Origin: JBFMCT01 sp046565765 | Lineage (GTDB): Bacteria; Actinomycetota; Acidimicrobiia; Acidimicrobiales; AC-14 | Direction of reading: 5' to 3' | Assembly (NCBI GenBank): GCA_046565765.1 | Contig: JBKHXX010000053.1 | Coordinates: 1 to 64,000 of the forward strand | DNA length: 64,000 bases | Shown: piece by piece, positions 38,759 through 47,603 of the stretch | How the letters are laid out: every line of letters starts with the position of its first letter | Numbering within the stretch: position 1 is the first letter of the stretch | Program-made: the position numbers and the translations under genes | Notes under the pieces: generated by a model | Database searches by the model: none | Seen by the model: the letters and a program-made list of their open reading frames with translations, nothing else | What the model was told of the DNA's origin: nothing

Positions 38759-40357
38759 GTGAACTCGCTCGACATGGCGCTGCGCGACGCCATGGGCGCC
38801 ATCGGGGTCGACCCGCCCCCGGACATCCCCCTCACCCGCCCGGAGAACCGCGACCACGGCGACTGGTCGTCGAGCGTCGCCCTGAGCCTGGCCAAGGCGG
38901 CCGGTCGGCCACCGCGCCAGCTGGCCCAGGCCCTGGCCGACCACCTGACCGCCGACCCGCCCCGGTACGTCACCCGGGTGGAGGTGGCCGGCCCCGGGTT
39001 CCTCAACTTCTGGCTCGACCCGGCGTGGCTGCACGACGTCCTGCAGGCGGTGGTGGCCGACGGCGTCGACGGCTACGCCCGCCACGACCTCGGCCACGGC
39101 CAGCACGTCAACGTCGAGTTCGTCAGCGCCAACCCCACCGGTCCCCTGCACGTGGGGGCAGGACGGTGGGCGGCCTACGGCGACTCGCTGTGCCGCATCC
39201 TCGAACGGTGCGGCCACCGTGTCCACCGGGAGTACATCTTCAACGACCGGGGCCTGCAGATGTCGCTGCTGGGGCAGTCGATCGCGGCCTACAAGTCGGG
39301 CGCCGAGCCGCCCGAGGACGGCTACAAGGGCGGCTACATCGCCGAGTGGGCGGCGACCATGCCCGACGGCGAGAACCCCACGGAGTGGGGCTACGCCCAG
39401 GCCCGGGAGGAGATCGCCAAGGCCCTCGACGCCATGGGCGTCCACTACGACACCTGGTTCAGCGAGCGGTCGCTGGCCCAGTCGGGTGCCCTCCAGGCCG
39501 CCCTCGACGACCTGCGGGCCCGGGGCGTGGTCTACGAGCAGGACGGGGCGGTCTGGCTGCGCACCACCGACTTCGGCGTGGCCAAGGACGAGGTCCTGGT
39601 CAAGCGGGACGGCGAGCCGACCTACCTGCTCGGCGACATCGCCTACCACCGCGACAAGTTCTCCCGGGGCTTCACCCACCTCATCGACATCTGGGGGTCC
39701 GACCACCACGGCCACGTCCCGCGGGTGAAGGCGGGCGTGCAGGCCCTGGGCCACGATCCCGACGAGCTGGAGATCCTCATCGGCCAGCTGGTCACCGTGC
39801 AGCGGAGGGGCCAGGTGGTGCGCATGGGCAAGCGCAGCGGCACGTTCGTGGAGCTGTCCGACATCCTCGACGAGGTGGGGCCGGACGTGGCCCGGCTCAC
39901 GTTCCTGCTCCAGTCGATCTCGACCCGCCAGACGTTCGACCTCGAGAAGGTCGTCAGCCAGTCGATGGAGAACCCCGTCTTCTACATCCAGTACGCCCAC
40001 GCCCGTATCTCGTCCATCGGCCGGAAGGCGGCCGAGGTGGGGGTGGAGCGGCGGCCCCTGGCCGACGTCGACCTGTCGGTGCTGGTCCACGAGCGCGAGC
40101 TCGACCTGCTGCGCAGCCTGGCCGAGCTGCCCGAGGTGGTGTTCGACGCGTGCCGGAGCCGGGCGCCCCACAAGGTCACGTCCTGGTCGCAGGAGCTGGC
40201 CGGGCGGCTGCACGGCTTCTACCACGACTGCCGGGTGCTGGGTGAGGGGGTCGACCCGGGCTCGAGCCAGGCCCGGCTCTGGCTGGTGGAGGCCACCCGC
40301 GTCGGCCTCGCCATCGGGCTGGGCCTGCTGGGCGTCTCCGCGCCCGACTCGATGTGA
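38759..40357 (+). CDS. argS: Arginyl-tRNA synthetase
   Basis: A 532-residue class I synthetase. The HIGH motif is PTGPLHVGAGR, the KMSKS equivalent is RMGKRSG, and VEFVSANPTGPLHVG and EYIFNDRG are family signatures. The N-terminal Add-1 domain for tRNA D-loop contact and the C-terminal all-helical anticodon domain (ENPVFYIQYAHARISSI) are both present. It starts with GTG 38759. argS-lysA-hom-thrC follow in the order known from mycobacteria. Confidence 0.96.
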   Translation: MNSLDMALRDAMGAIGVDPPPDIPLTRPENRDHGDWSSSVALSLAKAAGRPPRQLAQALADHLTADPPRYVTRVEVAGPGFLNFWLDPAWLHDVLQAVVADGVDGYARHDLGHGQHVNVEFVSANPTGPLHVGAGRWAAYGDSLCRILERCGHRVHREYIFNDRGLQMSLLGQSIAAYKSGAEPPEDGYKGGYIAEWAATMPDGENPTEWGYAQAREEIAKALDAMGVHYDTWFSERSLAQSGALQAALDDLRARGVVYEQDGAVWLRTTDFGVAKDEVLVKRDGEPTYLLGDIAYHRDKFSRGFTHLIDIWGSDHHGHVPRVKAGVQALGHDPDELEILIGQLVTVQRRGQVVRMGKRSGTFVELSDILDEVGPDVARLTFLLQSISTRQTFDLEKVVSQSMENPVFYIQYAHARISSIGRKAAEVGVERRPLADVDLSVLVHERELDLLRSLAELPEVVFDACRSRAPHKVTSWSQELAGRLHGFYHDCRVLGEGVDPGSSQARLWLVEATRVGLAIGLGLLGVSAPDSM

Positions 40358-40378
40358 CCGGCTGCGTGCCCGAACGCC

Positions 40379-41650
40379 GTGGCTAGCCCCCTTCCGCGGT
40401 ACCTGCTCCCCGACACCGCCGCCGTCACGGCCGACGGCCGCCTGTCGGTGGGCGGCGTCGACCTGCTCGACCTGGCGGGCGAGCACGGCACGCCCCTGTT
40501 CGTCTACGACGAGGACCACCTCCGGGCCCGGTGCCGGGAGGCCGTGGCCGCCTTCGGCCCGGGGAACGTGGCCTACGCCTCGAAGGCGTTCCTGTGCCGG
40601 GCCATGGCCGCCCTCGCCTTCGAGGAGGGCATGCACGTGGACGTGGCCACCGGCGGCGAGCTGCACGTCGCCCTGGCTGCCGGCGTGGGGCCGGAGGCGC
40701 TCGTCCTCCACGGCAACAACAAGTCGCTCGACGAGCTGCGCCGGGCCCGTGAGCTGGGCATCCGCGTCGTCGTCGACTCCTTCGACGAGCTCGACCGGCT
40801 CGAGGCCCTGCACGACCAGGACGGGGCCGTGGCCCGGGTGCTGGTGCGGGTCACCCCCGGCGTGGAGGCCCACACCCACGAGTACGTCATGACCGGCCAG
40901 GTCGACTCCAAGTTCGGGTTCGGGCTGGACAGCGGCGACGCGGCCGAGGCGGTGGCCCGGGCGGCCAAGTCGCCCGCCACCGACGTGGTCGGTGTGCACG
41001 CCCACATCGGCAGCCAGATCTTCCTCGTGCGGTCGTTCGAGAAGGCGGTGGAGGTGCTGGCCGACTTCGTCCGTCCCCTCGACCTCGACGAGCTGTGCCT
41101 GGGCGGGGGGCTGGGGGTGGCCTACGTGGACGGGGAGGAGGCTCCCACCCTCACCGAGTGGGCCGAGACGGTGCGGGCGGCCTGCCACGCGGCCGGGATC
41201 ACCGCCCGCATCACCGCCGAGCCGGGCCGGGCCATCGTGGCCGCGGCCGGTCTCACCCTCTACCGGGTCGGCACGGTGAAGGACATCCCGGGCGTGCGCA
41301 CCTACGTGTCCGTCGACGGGGGGATGAGCGACAACCCCCGCCCCGTGCTCTACGGCAGCGGTTACGAGGCCTTCCTGCCCCGGTCGACCGACGCCGAGCG
41401 GCCCCGGGCCGTCACCGTGGTCGGCAAGCACTGCGAGTCGGGCGACCTGGTCGTGCGCGAGGCCTGGGTGCCCGCCGACCTGGCCGTGGGCGAGGTGCTG
41501 TGCACCCCCGTCACCGGCGCCTACGGCCACTCGATGGCGTCCAACTACAACAAGGTGCCCCGGCCCCCGGTGGTGTTCGTGCGCGACGGCCGGGCGAGGG
41601 TGGTCGTGCGGCGGGAGACCCTCGACGACCTGCTCAGGCTGGACCAGTAG
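40379..41650 (+). CDS. lysA: Diaminopimelate decarboxylase
   Basis: A 423-residue fold-type III PLP enzyme that makes lysine from meso-diaminopimelate. VAYASKAFLCRAM holds the PLP lysine, GVHAHIGSQIF and ITAEPGRAIVA follow, and VGKHCESGDLV contributes the active-site Cys from the other subunit. GAYGHSMASNYNKVPRPPVV closes the barrel. GTG 40379 is the start; hom begins right after. Confidence 0.95.
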   Translation: MASPLPRYLLPDTAAVTADGRLSVGGVDLLDLAGEHGTPLFVYDEDHLRARCREAVAAFGPGNVAYASKAFLCRAMAALAFEEGMHVDVATGGELHVALAAGVGPEALVLHGNNKSLDELRRARELGIRVVVDSFDELDRLEALHDQDGAVARVLVRVTPGVEAHTHEYVMTGQVDSKFGFGLDSGDAAEAVARAAKSPATDVVGVHAHIGSQIFLVRSFEKAVEVLADFVRPLDLDELCLGGGLGVAYVDGEEAPTLTEWAETVRAACHAAGITARITAEPGRAIVAAAGLTLYRVGTVKDIPGVRTYVSVDGGMSDNPRPVLYGSGYEAFLPRSTDAERPRAVTVVGKHCESGDLVVREAWVPADLAVGEVLCTPVTGAYGHSMASNYNKVPRPPVVFVRDGRARVVVRRETLDDLLRLDQ

Positions 41651-41651
41651 C

Positions 41652-42947
41652 TTGAACACGATGCTCGAACAGTCGGTGCGGATCGGTCTCCTGGGCTGCG
41701 GCAACGTGGGGTCGGCCCTCGTGCGCCTGATCCAGGACCACGGCCAGGCCGTGTTCTCGCGCACCGGCCTGCGCCTGGAGCTGGTGCGGGTGGCGGTCCA
41801 CAGCATCAGCAAGCCGCGGGCGTGCGAGCTGCCCGAGGGCGTGCTCACCACCGACGCCGAATCGATCGTGACCGACCCGTCCATCGACGTGGTCGTCGAG
41901 TGCATGGGCGGCATCGAGCCCGCCCGGCGGCTGATCCTGGCCGCCCTGGAGTCCAAGAAGCCGGTGGTCACGGCCAACAAGGAGCTGCTGGCCAACGAGG
42001 GCCCCGAGCTGTTCCGGGCGGCGGCGGCGTCGGGCGTCGACCTGCTGTTCGAGGCGGCGGTGGCAGGCGGCATCCCCCTGATCCGGCCCCTGCGGGAGTC
42101 GCTGGCCGGCGACCGGCTGCGGCGGATCATGGGCATCGTCAACGGGACGACCAACTACATCCTCACCAAGATGGCCGAGGAGGGGCAGACGTTCTCCGAG
42201 GCCCTGGCCGACGCCCAGTCCCTGGGCTACGCGGAGCGCGACCCCACGGCCGACGTGGAGGGCTACGACGCCGCGGCCAAGGCCGCCATCCTCGCCACCG
42301 TGGCCTTCGGGGCCCAGGTGGAGGCGGGCGACGTCTACCGCGAGGGCATCTCCGGCATCACCCCCGAGGACATCGCCATGGCCGCCCGGCTGGGCTACGT
42401 GGTCAAGCTGCTGGCCATCATCGAGGCGGTCGAGGGCGAGCTGGCGGTACGGGTCCACCCGGCCATGGTCCCCGTCGCCCACCCCCTCGCCTCGGTTCGC
42501 GACTCGTTCAACGCCGTGTTCGTGGAGGGCGACGCGGTCGGCGACCTCATGTTCTACGGGCGGGGCGCCGGCGGCCCGCCGACCGCCTCGGCCGTGCTGG
42601 GCGACGTGATCGACGCCGCCGCCAACCTGCGCCAGGGCCGGGTGGCGGGCCTGCCCGACGGCGGCCGGGCCCGCATCCGCCCCGTGGACGACCTGCGCTC
42701 CGCCTACTACGTCACCATCGACGTGGTCGACCGGCCCGGCGTGCTCGAGCAGGTCGCCGCCGTCACCGCCCGCCACGGCGTGTCCATCTGGAAGATGGAG
42801 CAGCTCGGGCTGGGCGACGAGGCCCGCCTCGTGCTGGTCACCCACACCGCCGCCGAGCGGGCCATGCAGGCCACCCTGGCCGACCTCCGCCAACTCGAGG
42901 TCGTCGACCGGGTCGGCACCCTGTTGCGGGTCGTCGGGGAGGACTGA
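41652..42947 (+). CDS. hom: Homoserine dehydrogenase
   Basis: A 431-residue NAD(P)-dependent enzyme of the aspartate pathway with a C-terminal ACT domain. IGLLGCGNVGSALV is the dinucleotide-binding loop; VTANKELLANEG, AAVAGGIPLIRPLRESL and GIVNGTTNYIL are catalytic-domain signatures with the active-site Lys in the first. The ACT domain (YYVTIDVVDRPGVLEQVAAV) suggests threonine feedback. TTG 41652 or ATG 41661 can be the start. Confidence 0.95.
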   Translation: MNTMLEQSVRIGLLGCGNVGSALVRLIQDHGQAVFSRTGLRLELVRVAVHSISKPRACELPEGVLTTDAESIVTDPSIDVVVECMGGIEPARRLILAALESKKPVVTANKELLANEGPELFRAAAASGVDLLFEAAVAGGIPLIRPLRESLAGDRLRRIMGIVNGTTNYILTKMAEEGQTFSEALADAQSLGYAERDPTADVEGYDAAAKAAILATVAFGAQVEAGDVYREGISGITPEDIAMAARLGYVVKLLAIIEAVEGELAVRVHPAMVPVAHPLASVRDSFNAVFVEGDAVGDLMFYGRGAGGPPTASAVLGDVIDAAANLRQGRVAGLPDGGRARIRPVDDLRSAYYVTIDVVDRPGVLEQVAAVTARHGVSIWKMEQLGLGDEARLVLVTHTAAERAMQATLADLRQLEVVDRVGTLLRVVGED

Positions 42948-42951
42948 AGCC

Positions 42952-44001
42952 GTGCCCACGCAAGGGTGGCGGGGCGTCATCCAGGAGTACCGGAAGTTCC
43001 TTCCGGTGAGCGGGGCCACGCCCGTCATCACCCTCCAGGAGGGGGACACGCCCCTACTGCCCGCCCCCAGGCTGTCCGAGCGGGTCGGAGCCACCGTCTA
43101 CCTGAAGTTCGAGGGCGCCAACCCCACCGGGTCGTTCAAGGACCGCGGCATGACGGTGGCCATCTCCAAGGCCCTGGAGGACGGGGCCAAGGCGGTGGTG
43201 TGCGCCTCGACCGGCAACACGTCGGCCTCGGCCGCCGCCTACGCCACCCGGGCGGGGTTGACCTGCGCCGTCCTCATCCCCGAGGGCTACATCGCCCTCG
43301 GCAAGCTGGCCCAGGCCCTCATCCACGGGGCCCGGGTCCTCCAGATCCGGGGCAACTTCGACGACGCCTTCTCCCTGGTGCGCCAGCTGGCCGAGAAGGA
43401 GCCGGTCACGGTGGTGAACTCGGTCAACCCCTACCGGATCGAGGGCCAGAAGTCGGCCGCCTTTGAGATCGTCGACGTGCTGGGCGACGGGCCCGACATG
43501 CACTGCGTGCCGGTGGGCAACGCCGGCAACATCACCGCCTACTGGAAGGGCTTCTGCCAGTACCGCGAGGCGGGCCTGGCTCGGCGGCTGCCCAAGATGC
43601 ACGGGTTCCAGGCCGCCGGGGCGGCGCCCATCGTGGTCGGCCACGCCATCGCCAAGCCGGAGACGGTCGCCACCGCCATCCGCATCGGCGACCCCGCCTC
43701 CTGGCACGGGGCGGTCCACGCCGCCGACGAGTCGGGCGGCGGCATCCACGCCGTCACCGACGCCGAGATCCTCTCCGCCTACCGGTTCCTCGCCGGGACC
43801 GAGGCGGTCTTCTGCGAGCCTGCCTCGGCCGCCTCCGTCGCCGGCCTGCTCAAGGTGGGCGCCCCCTTCCCGGGCGCCACCGTCGTCTGCACCCTCACCG
43901 GCCACGGCCTCAAGGACCCCGACCGCGCCATCGCCGAGATCGCCGTCCCCTCCCCGGTGGAAGCCGACCTGGGAGCGGTCCGGGCCGAGCTCGGGCTGTA
44001 G
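42952..44001 (+). CDS. thrC: Threonine synthase
   Basis: A 349-residue fold-type II PLP enzyme converting O-phosphohomoserine to threonine. GSFKDRGM holds the PLP lysine; ASTGNTSASAAAYA and VPVGNAGNITAYW are the substrate and phosphate loops. It needs phosphohomoserine, so a homoserine kinase must exist; no ThrB is seen between this gene and rho, where actinobacteria usually have it. GTG 42952 start, 4 bases after hom. Confidence 0.95.
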   Translation: MPTQGWRGVIQEYRKFLPVSGATPVITLQEGDTPLLPAPRLSERVGATVYLKFEGANPTGSFKDRGMTVAISKALEDGAKAVVCASTGNTSASAAAYATRAGLTCAVLIPEGYIALGKLAQALIHGARVLQIRGNFDDAFSLVRQLAEKEPVTVVNSVNPYRIEGQKSAAFEIVDVLGDGPDMHCVPVGNAGNITAYWKGFCQYREAGLARRLPKMHGFQAAGAAPIVVGHAIAKPETVATAIRIGDPASWHGAVHAADESGGGIHAVTDAEILSAYRFLAGTEAVFCEPASAASVAGLLKVGAPFPGATVVCTLTGHGLKDPDRAIAEIAVPSPVEADLGAVRAELGL

Positions 44002-44015
44002 CACCCTCCCGACTC

Positions 44016-44064
44016 GTTTTGGGGCGTCTCAGCCACCTCGGACGTGGTTCGCACGCCCCGAAAC
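44016..44064. repeat. Palindrome copy A
   Basis: Outer arms GTTTTGGGGCGT and ACGCCCCGAAAC (one mismatch) and inner arms CCAC/GTGG. The same layout as copy B at 44994. A GTG inside it (44044) opens the nuclease frame but is probably not the true start. Confidence 0.75.
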
Positions 44065-44091
44065 GGGTGGATGTCACACCGTGGTGCTCCA

Positions 44092-45030
44092 ATGTCGTGC
44101 ATGGAGTACATCGGGAAACCATGGCGCGCCATAGCGGAGCGGCAGTATGGCGCGATCGGTTACGCACAGCTGCGCGGCGCCGGGATGACTGGCCGCCAGG
44201 TGGAGGGGCGGGTGGCGAGCGGCGAACTCGTACCGCTCCATACGGGGGTGTACGGGGTCGGAGGAGCACAGCCAAGCTGGCATCAGGCGGTGATGGCAGC
44301 CTGCCTGGCCACCGGCGGAGTGGCAACGCACCGATGTGCTGCCGCCTTGTGGGGCTTCCGAGGATGTGAACCAGGCGTAGTCGAGGTGACTCGCTGGCTT
44401 CGTCGGCGGGCGGAGGTGCGCGGAGTCCTGTGCCACAAGACGAAGAGGCTCGATCCTGCCGACGCAGCCGACCGTGAGGGGATCCCCGTGACGAGCCGGG
44501 CCCGCACCCTGCTCGATCTCGGGGCCGTGTGCAGGCCGGCCGTCGTCGAGCGCGCCTTGGAGGGTGCCGTCCATCGAGACCTGGTGACGCTGGCGGAGCT
44601 CGACGCCATGTTGCGGCGCGTCGGCGCCCGTGGGCGCAACGGCACCGGCGTGCTCCGGGAGCTCCTTGAGCGCCGTAGCCCTGGCCAGGCCGCGACCGAG
44701 AGCCCTCTGGAGGACGACCTCGTCCGGCTGCTCTGGCACGCCAACCTCGAGCCGGAGCGTCAATGGGTGGTGGCACTTCCCGACGGCCGGCGCCTCCGCC
44801 TCGATCTCGCCTTTCCCGGCGCGCGCGTCGCCGTCGAGGTGCAGGGATTCATCTGGCACGCCAGCCGTCAGGACCTCCAGCGAGACTGCGACCGGCACAA
44901 CCTCCTCCGCATCCTCGGCTGGCAGGTCCTGGCGTTCACTGCGCACGACATCCGCCACCGGCCTGGCTACACGGTGGAGACGGTCTGGCGAGCGATTCGG
45001 GGCGCCTCAACCACGTCCAACGTGGTTTGA
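44092..45030 (+). CDS. AbiEi-like wing-helix plus DUF559 nuclease-domain protein
   Basis: About 312 residues. The N-terminal part (AIGYAQLRGAGMTGRQVEGR, then LHTGVYGVGG) is the AbiEi/DUF4095-type winged helix found on type IV antitoxins. The C-terminal part is a Vsr/DUF559 PD-(D/E)XK domain: ESPLEDDLVRLLW, RLRLDLAFPGARVAVEVQG (Asp and Glu ligands), then HASRQDLQRDCDRHNLLRILGW. No AbiEii toxin gene is beside it. The stop codon lies inside palindrome copy B, so the last residues (GASTTSNVV) are encoded by the repeat. Several ATG starts (44071, 44092, 44101) are possible. Confidence 0.8.
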   Translation: MSCMEYIGKPWRAIAERQYGAIGYAQLRGAGMTGRQVEGRVASGELVPLHTGVYGVGGAQPSWHQAVMAACLATGGVATHRCAAALWGFRGCEPGVVEVTRWLRRRAEVRGVLCHKTKRLDPADAADREGIPVTSRARTLLDLGAVCRPAVVERALEGAVHRDLVTLAELDAMLRRVGARGRNGTGVLRELLERRSPGQAATESPLEDDLVRLLWHANLEPERQWVVALPDGRRLRLDLAFPGARVAVEVQGFIWHASRQDLQRDCDRHNLLRILGWQVLAFTAHDIRHRPGYTVETVWRAIRGASTTSNVV

Positions 45031-45042
45031 ACGCCCCAAAAC
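44994..45042. repeat. Palindrome copy B
   Basis: GGGGCG/CGCCCC outer arms and a perfect inner AACCACGT-cca-ACGTGGTT stem. It overlaps the end and stop codon of the nuclease gene and lies 11 bases from the convergent dehydrogenase gene, so it could also act as a terminator for both. Confidence 0.75.
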
Positions 45043-45052
45043 CTCCCAAGGG

Positions 45053-46429
45053 TTAGGCGGGGTCGATCCGGTGGAGGCCGCCGTCGGCGGAGAGGGCGTA
45101 GAGCTCGCCCGCACCGTCCTGGCCGAAGGAGGTCAGGGGACGGGCGGTGGCGCCGAACGCCCGTTGGTCGACGACCCGGCCCCCGCTCTGGCGCAGGGCC
45201 TGGATCTGGCCCACGCAGCGGTCGGCGTACACGTAGGCCCCGACCAGGTCGGGGATCCGCGAACCCCGGTAGACGTACCCCCCGGTCACCGCGCAGTTCC
45301 CGCCCGCCTTGGCGTAGTCGAAGATCGGCGCCACGGCGTTGGAAGGGGCCGCGCCCGAGTACGTACGGGTGCCCTCCAGCCGGGCCCAGCCGTAGTTCTG
45401 CCCGCCCCGGGCCCCCACGGGCGCGTAGTTGACTTCCTCCCGCGCGTTCTGGCCGACGTCGCCGATCCACAGGTCACCGGTGAGGCGGTCGAAGGAGTAG
45501 CGCCACGGGTTGCGCAGCCCGTAGGCCCAGATCTCGGGCCGGGCGTCGCCCTGGTTCACGAACGGGTTGTCGGCGGGGACGGTGTAGGCGGAGCCGATGT
45601 CGGGACGGGGATCAATCCGCAGCATCTTCCCGAGCAGGGTGTTGAGGCTCTGGCCGTTGCCCTGGGGGTCGCCGCCTCCACCTCCGTCGCCCAGGCCGAT
45701 GTAGAGCCGGTCGTCCGGGCCGAAGGCCAGGTGGCCGCCCTTGTTGTTGGCGTAGGGCTGGTCGACGAAGAGCACCTCCCGCCGGGTGGCCGGGTCGGCG
45801 TTGCCGCCCGCCATCGTGAACTCGACGATGTGGGTGTCGTTGTCGGGGTCGGTGTAGTTGACGTAGAGCCGGCTGCCGTCGGGGGAGAACGCCATGCCCA
45901 GCAGCCCGGCGTCGCTGCCGCTGCCCCCCACGTCGCCGCCGATGTCGAGTACGGGCGTGGCGTCGACCGACCCGCCCCGCAACGCCCGCACCCGGCCGCG
46001 GCGCTCGGCCACGTAGATCGCCCCGTCGTTGGCCCGCACCGCCATGGCCACCGGATCGCTGAACCCGGCCACTCTGGTCAGGCGGATGTCCACGTCGGTG
46101 AGCCCCGATTCGGGCGGCGGCGGGGTGGGCGGTGGGGCCGGGGGCGGTGCCGGGGGGCTGGTCCGAGGCGGTGCCGGCGGAGTGGTGGCCGCAGGGCGGG
46201 TCGTCGGGGCCCCGGAGGCGGCCGCGGTCGTGCTCGTGGCGCCCTCCTCCGGGGCCTCGGTCGAGGAGGGCGCCACCGTGCCCGCCCCGCCGCCGCCGAG
46301 CTGGGCGTCTCCGCCGCCACCGTCCCCGCAGGCGGTGGCCAACACGGCCAGTGCCAGCGCGACCGCCGGGAGCACGCGAGGTCGCACGGCCACCGAGCGT
46401 ACCGACGTTCGGTCGGTAGTCTGCTCCAC
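45053..46429 (-). CDS. Lipoprotein PQQ-type sugar dehydrogenase (GSDH family)
   Basis: A 458-residue predicted lipoprotein. The signal ends LAVLATACG; a Pro/Thr-rich linker (about 50-110) is followed by a six-bladed soluble-glucose-dehydrogenase-like propeller. RVAGFSDPVAMAVRANDGAIYVAERRGR, LGMAFSPDGSRLYVNYTD, NNKGGHLAFGPDDRLYIGLGDGG and EIWAYGLRNPWRYSFD are the typical blade and calcium/PQQ-site motifs. It would oxidise aldose sugars outside the membrane; PQQ use is by family. It lies opposite to the thr-rho block and appears inserted. Confidence 0.85.
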   Translation of the reverse strand: MEQTTDRTSVRSVAVRPRVLPAVALALAVLATACGDGGGGDAQLGGGGAGTVAPSSTEAPEEGATSTTAAASGAPTTRPAATTPPAPPRTSPPAPPPAPPPTPPPPESGLTDVDIRLTRVAGFSDPVAMAVRANDGAIYVAERRGRVRALRGGSVDATPVLDIGGDVGGSGSDAGLLGMAFSPDGSRLYVNYTDPDNDTHIVEFTMAGGNADPATRREVLFVDQPYANNKGGHLAFGPDDRLYIGLGDGGGGGDPQGNGQSLNTLLGKMLRIDPRPDIGSAYTVPADNPFVNQGDARPEIWAYGLRNPWRYSFDRLTGDLWIGDVGQNAREEVNYAPVGARGGQNYGWARLEGTRTYSGAAPSNAVAPIFDYAKAGGNCAVTGGYVYRGSRIPDLVGAYVYADRCVGQIQALRQSGGRVVDQRAFGATARPLTSFGQDGAGELYALSADGGLHRIDPA

Positions 46430-46431
46430 CG

Positions 46432-47589
46432 ATGAAGTACGTGGTCTGTGTCCCCGACGGCGCCGCCGACGAGCCGGTCGACGAGCTGGGCGGGCGGACG
46501 CCGCTCGAGGTGGCGGCCATGCCCAACCTGGCGGCGCTGGCGGCGGCCGGTGAGGTCGGGAGGGCCGCCACCATCCCCCCCGGGTTCCCTCCAGGTAGCG
46601 ACGTCGGGAACCTCTCCATCCTCGGCTACGACCCCGCCCGCTACCACACCGGCCGGGCCCCGATCGAGGCAGCTGCCATGGGCCTGCGCCTCGAGCCCGA
46701 CCAGGTCGCCTACCGCTGCAACCTCGTCACCGTCACCCCCGACGGCACCATGGCCGATTTCGCCGGCGGCCACCCCACCACCGAGGCGGCGGCCGAGGCC
46801 GTCGCCGCCCTCGACGAGGCGCTGGGCGGCGAGGGCCTGGCCTTCCACGCCGGAGTCCAGTACCGCCACATCCTGGTGGCGCCCAAGGCCAAGGCCGACG
46901 CCCGCTGCGTCCCGCCCCACGACCTCACCGGCAAGCCGGCGGTGCCGCCCACCGGCCCCTCGGCCGCCTTTCTCACCGACCTGATGGACGCCTCCCGCGA
47001 CGTCCTGGCCCGCTTCGCGGACCTGGCCGCCACCCAGATCTGGCTCTGGGGACAGGGCCCCCAGCCCGCCATCCCGGCGTTCAAGGACACCTACGGGCTG
47101 GAGGCGCAGCTGGTGTCGGCGGTCGACCTGGTCCGTGGCCTGGGAGCCCTCGCCCGCATCCCGGTCGTCACCGTGGAGGGTGCCACCGGCTGGTACGACA
47201 CCAACTACGAAGGCAAGCGTGACGCCTGCCTGGAGGCCCTGGGGGCAGGGGCCGACCTGTTCCTCATCCACGTGGAGGCGAGCGACGAGGCCGGCCACGC
47301 CGGCGACGTGGCGGCCAAGGTGGAGGCCCTGGAGAACTGGGACCGCCGCATCCTCGGGGGCCTCGTCGAGGGGCTCGACGACCTCGGGCCCTGGCGGCTG
47401 CTCCTGTTGCCCGACCACCCGACGTCGCTGCGCACCCGCACCCACACATCCGACCCGGTGCCCTACGTGCTGGTCGGCTCGGATCGGGACGGTCCGGGCG
47501 GCGTCTACAACGAGATGGCGGTGGCCGGGAGCCCTCCCGTGGCCGGCCACGAGCTGATGGCCCGGCTCACCGGGCGCGCGCCGGATTGA
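46432..47589 (+). CDS. ApgM-like phosphomutase-family protein, proposed homoserine kinase
   Basis: A 385-residue alkaline-phosphatase-superfamily protein of the archaeal-type phosphoglycerate mutase group. VVCVPDGAADEPVDELGGRTPLEVA and PPGFPPGSDVGNLSILGYDPARYHTGRAPIEA (the latter with the nucleophile Ser) open it; HVEASDEAGHAGDV and LLPDHPTSLRTRTHTSDPVP give the metal ligands. A subfamily of these proteins has been proposed to replace ThrB as homoserine kinase, and here it sits between thrC and rho where mycobacteria have thrB. Phosphoglycerate mutase activity remains possible. TAGTCT (46417-46422) lies 9 bases before the ATG. Confidence 0.8.
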   Translation: MKYVVCVPDGAADEPVDELGGRTPLEVAAMPNLAALAAAGEVGRAATIPPGFPPGSDVGNLSILGYDPARYHTGRAPIEAAAMGLRLEPDQVAYRCNLVTVTPDGTMADFAGGHPTTEAAAEAVAALDEALGGEGLAFHAGVQYRHILVAPKAKADARCVPPHDLTGKPAVPPTGPSAAFLTDLMDASRDVLARFADLAATQIWLWGQGPQPAIPAFKDTYGLEAQLVSAVDLVRGLGALARIPVVTVEGATGWYDTNYEGKRDACLEALGAGADLFLIHVEASDEAGHAGDVAAKVEALENWDRRILGGLVEGLDDLGPWRLLLLPDHPTSLRTRTHTSDPVPYVLVGSDRDGPGGVYNEMAVAGSPPVAGHELMARLTGRAPD

Positions 47590-47603
47590 CGCCCGGGGTC
47601 GGG

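Larger units (their letters stand above)
44016..45042 (+). mobile_element. Candidate nuclease cassette bounded by palindromic inverted ends
   Basis: A 1027-bp unit containing one nuclease gene. Its left edge GTTTTGGGGCGT and right edge ACGCCCCAAAAC are perfect 12-bp inverted repeats. Each lies in a 49-bp palindrome (44016-44064 and 44994-45042); the two palindromes agree at 39 of 49 positions. The unit separates thrC from the genes that normally come next. No clean target duplication is seen (CTCCC occurs on both sides but 5 bases off on the left). It could be a mobile unit or a gene held between two terminator-like palindromes. Confidence 0.45.

Noticed and set aside
38750..42154. A 1134-codon minus-strand frame
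   Set aside because: Antisense to argS, lysA and hom; no domain and typical antisense composition.
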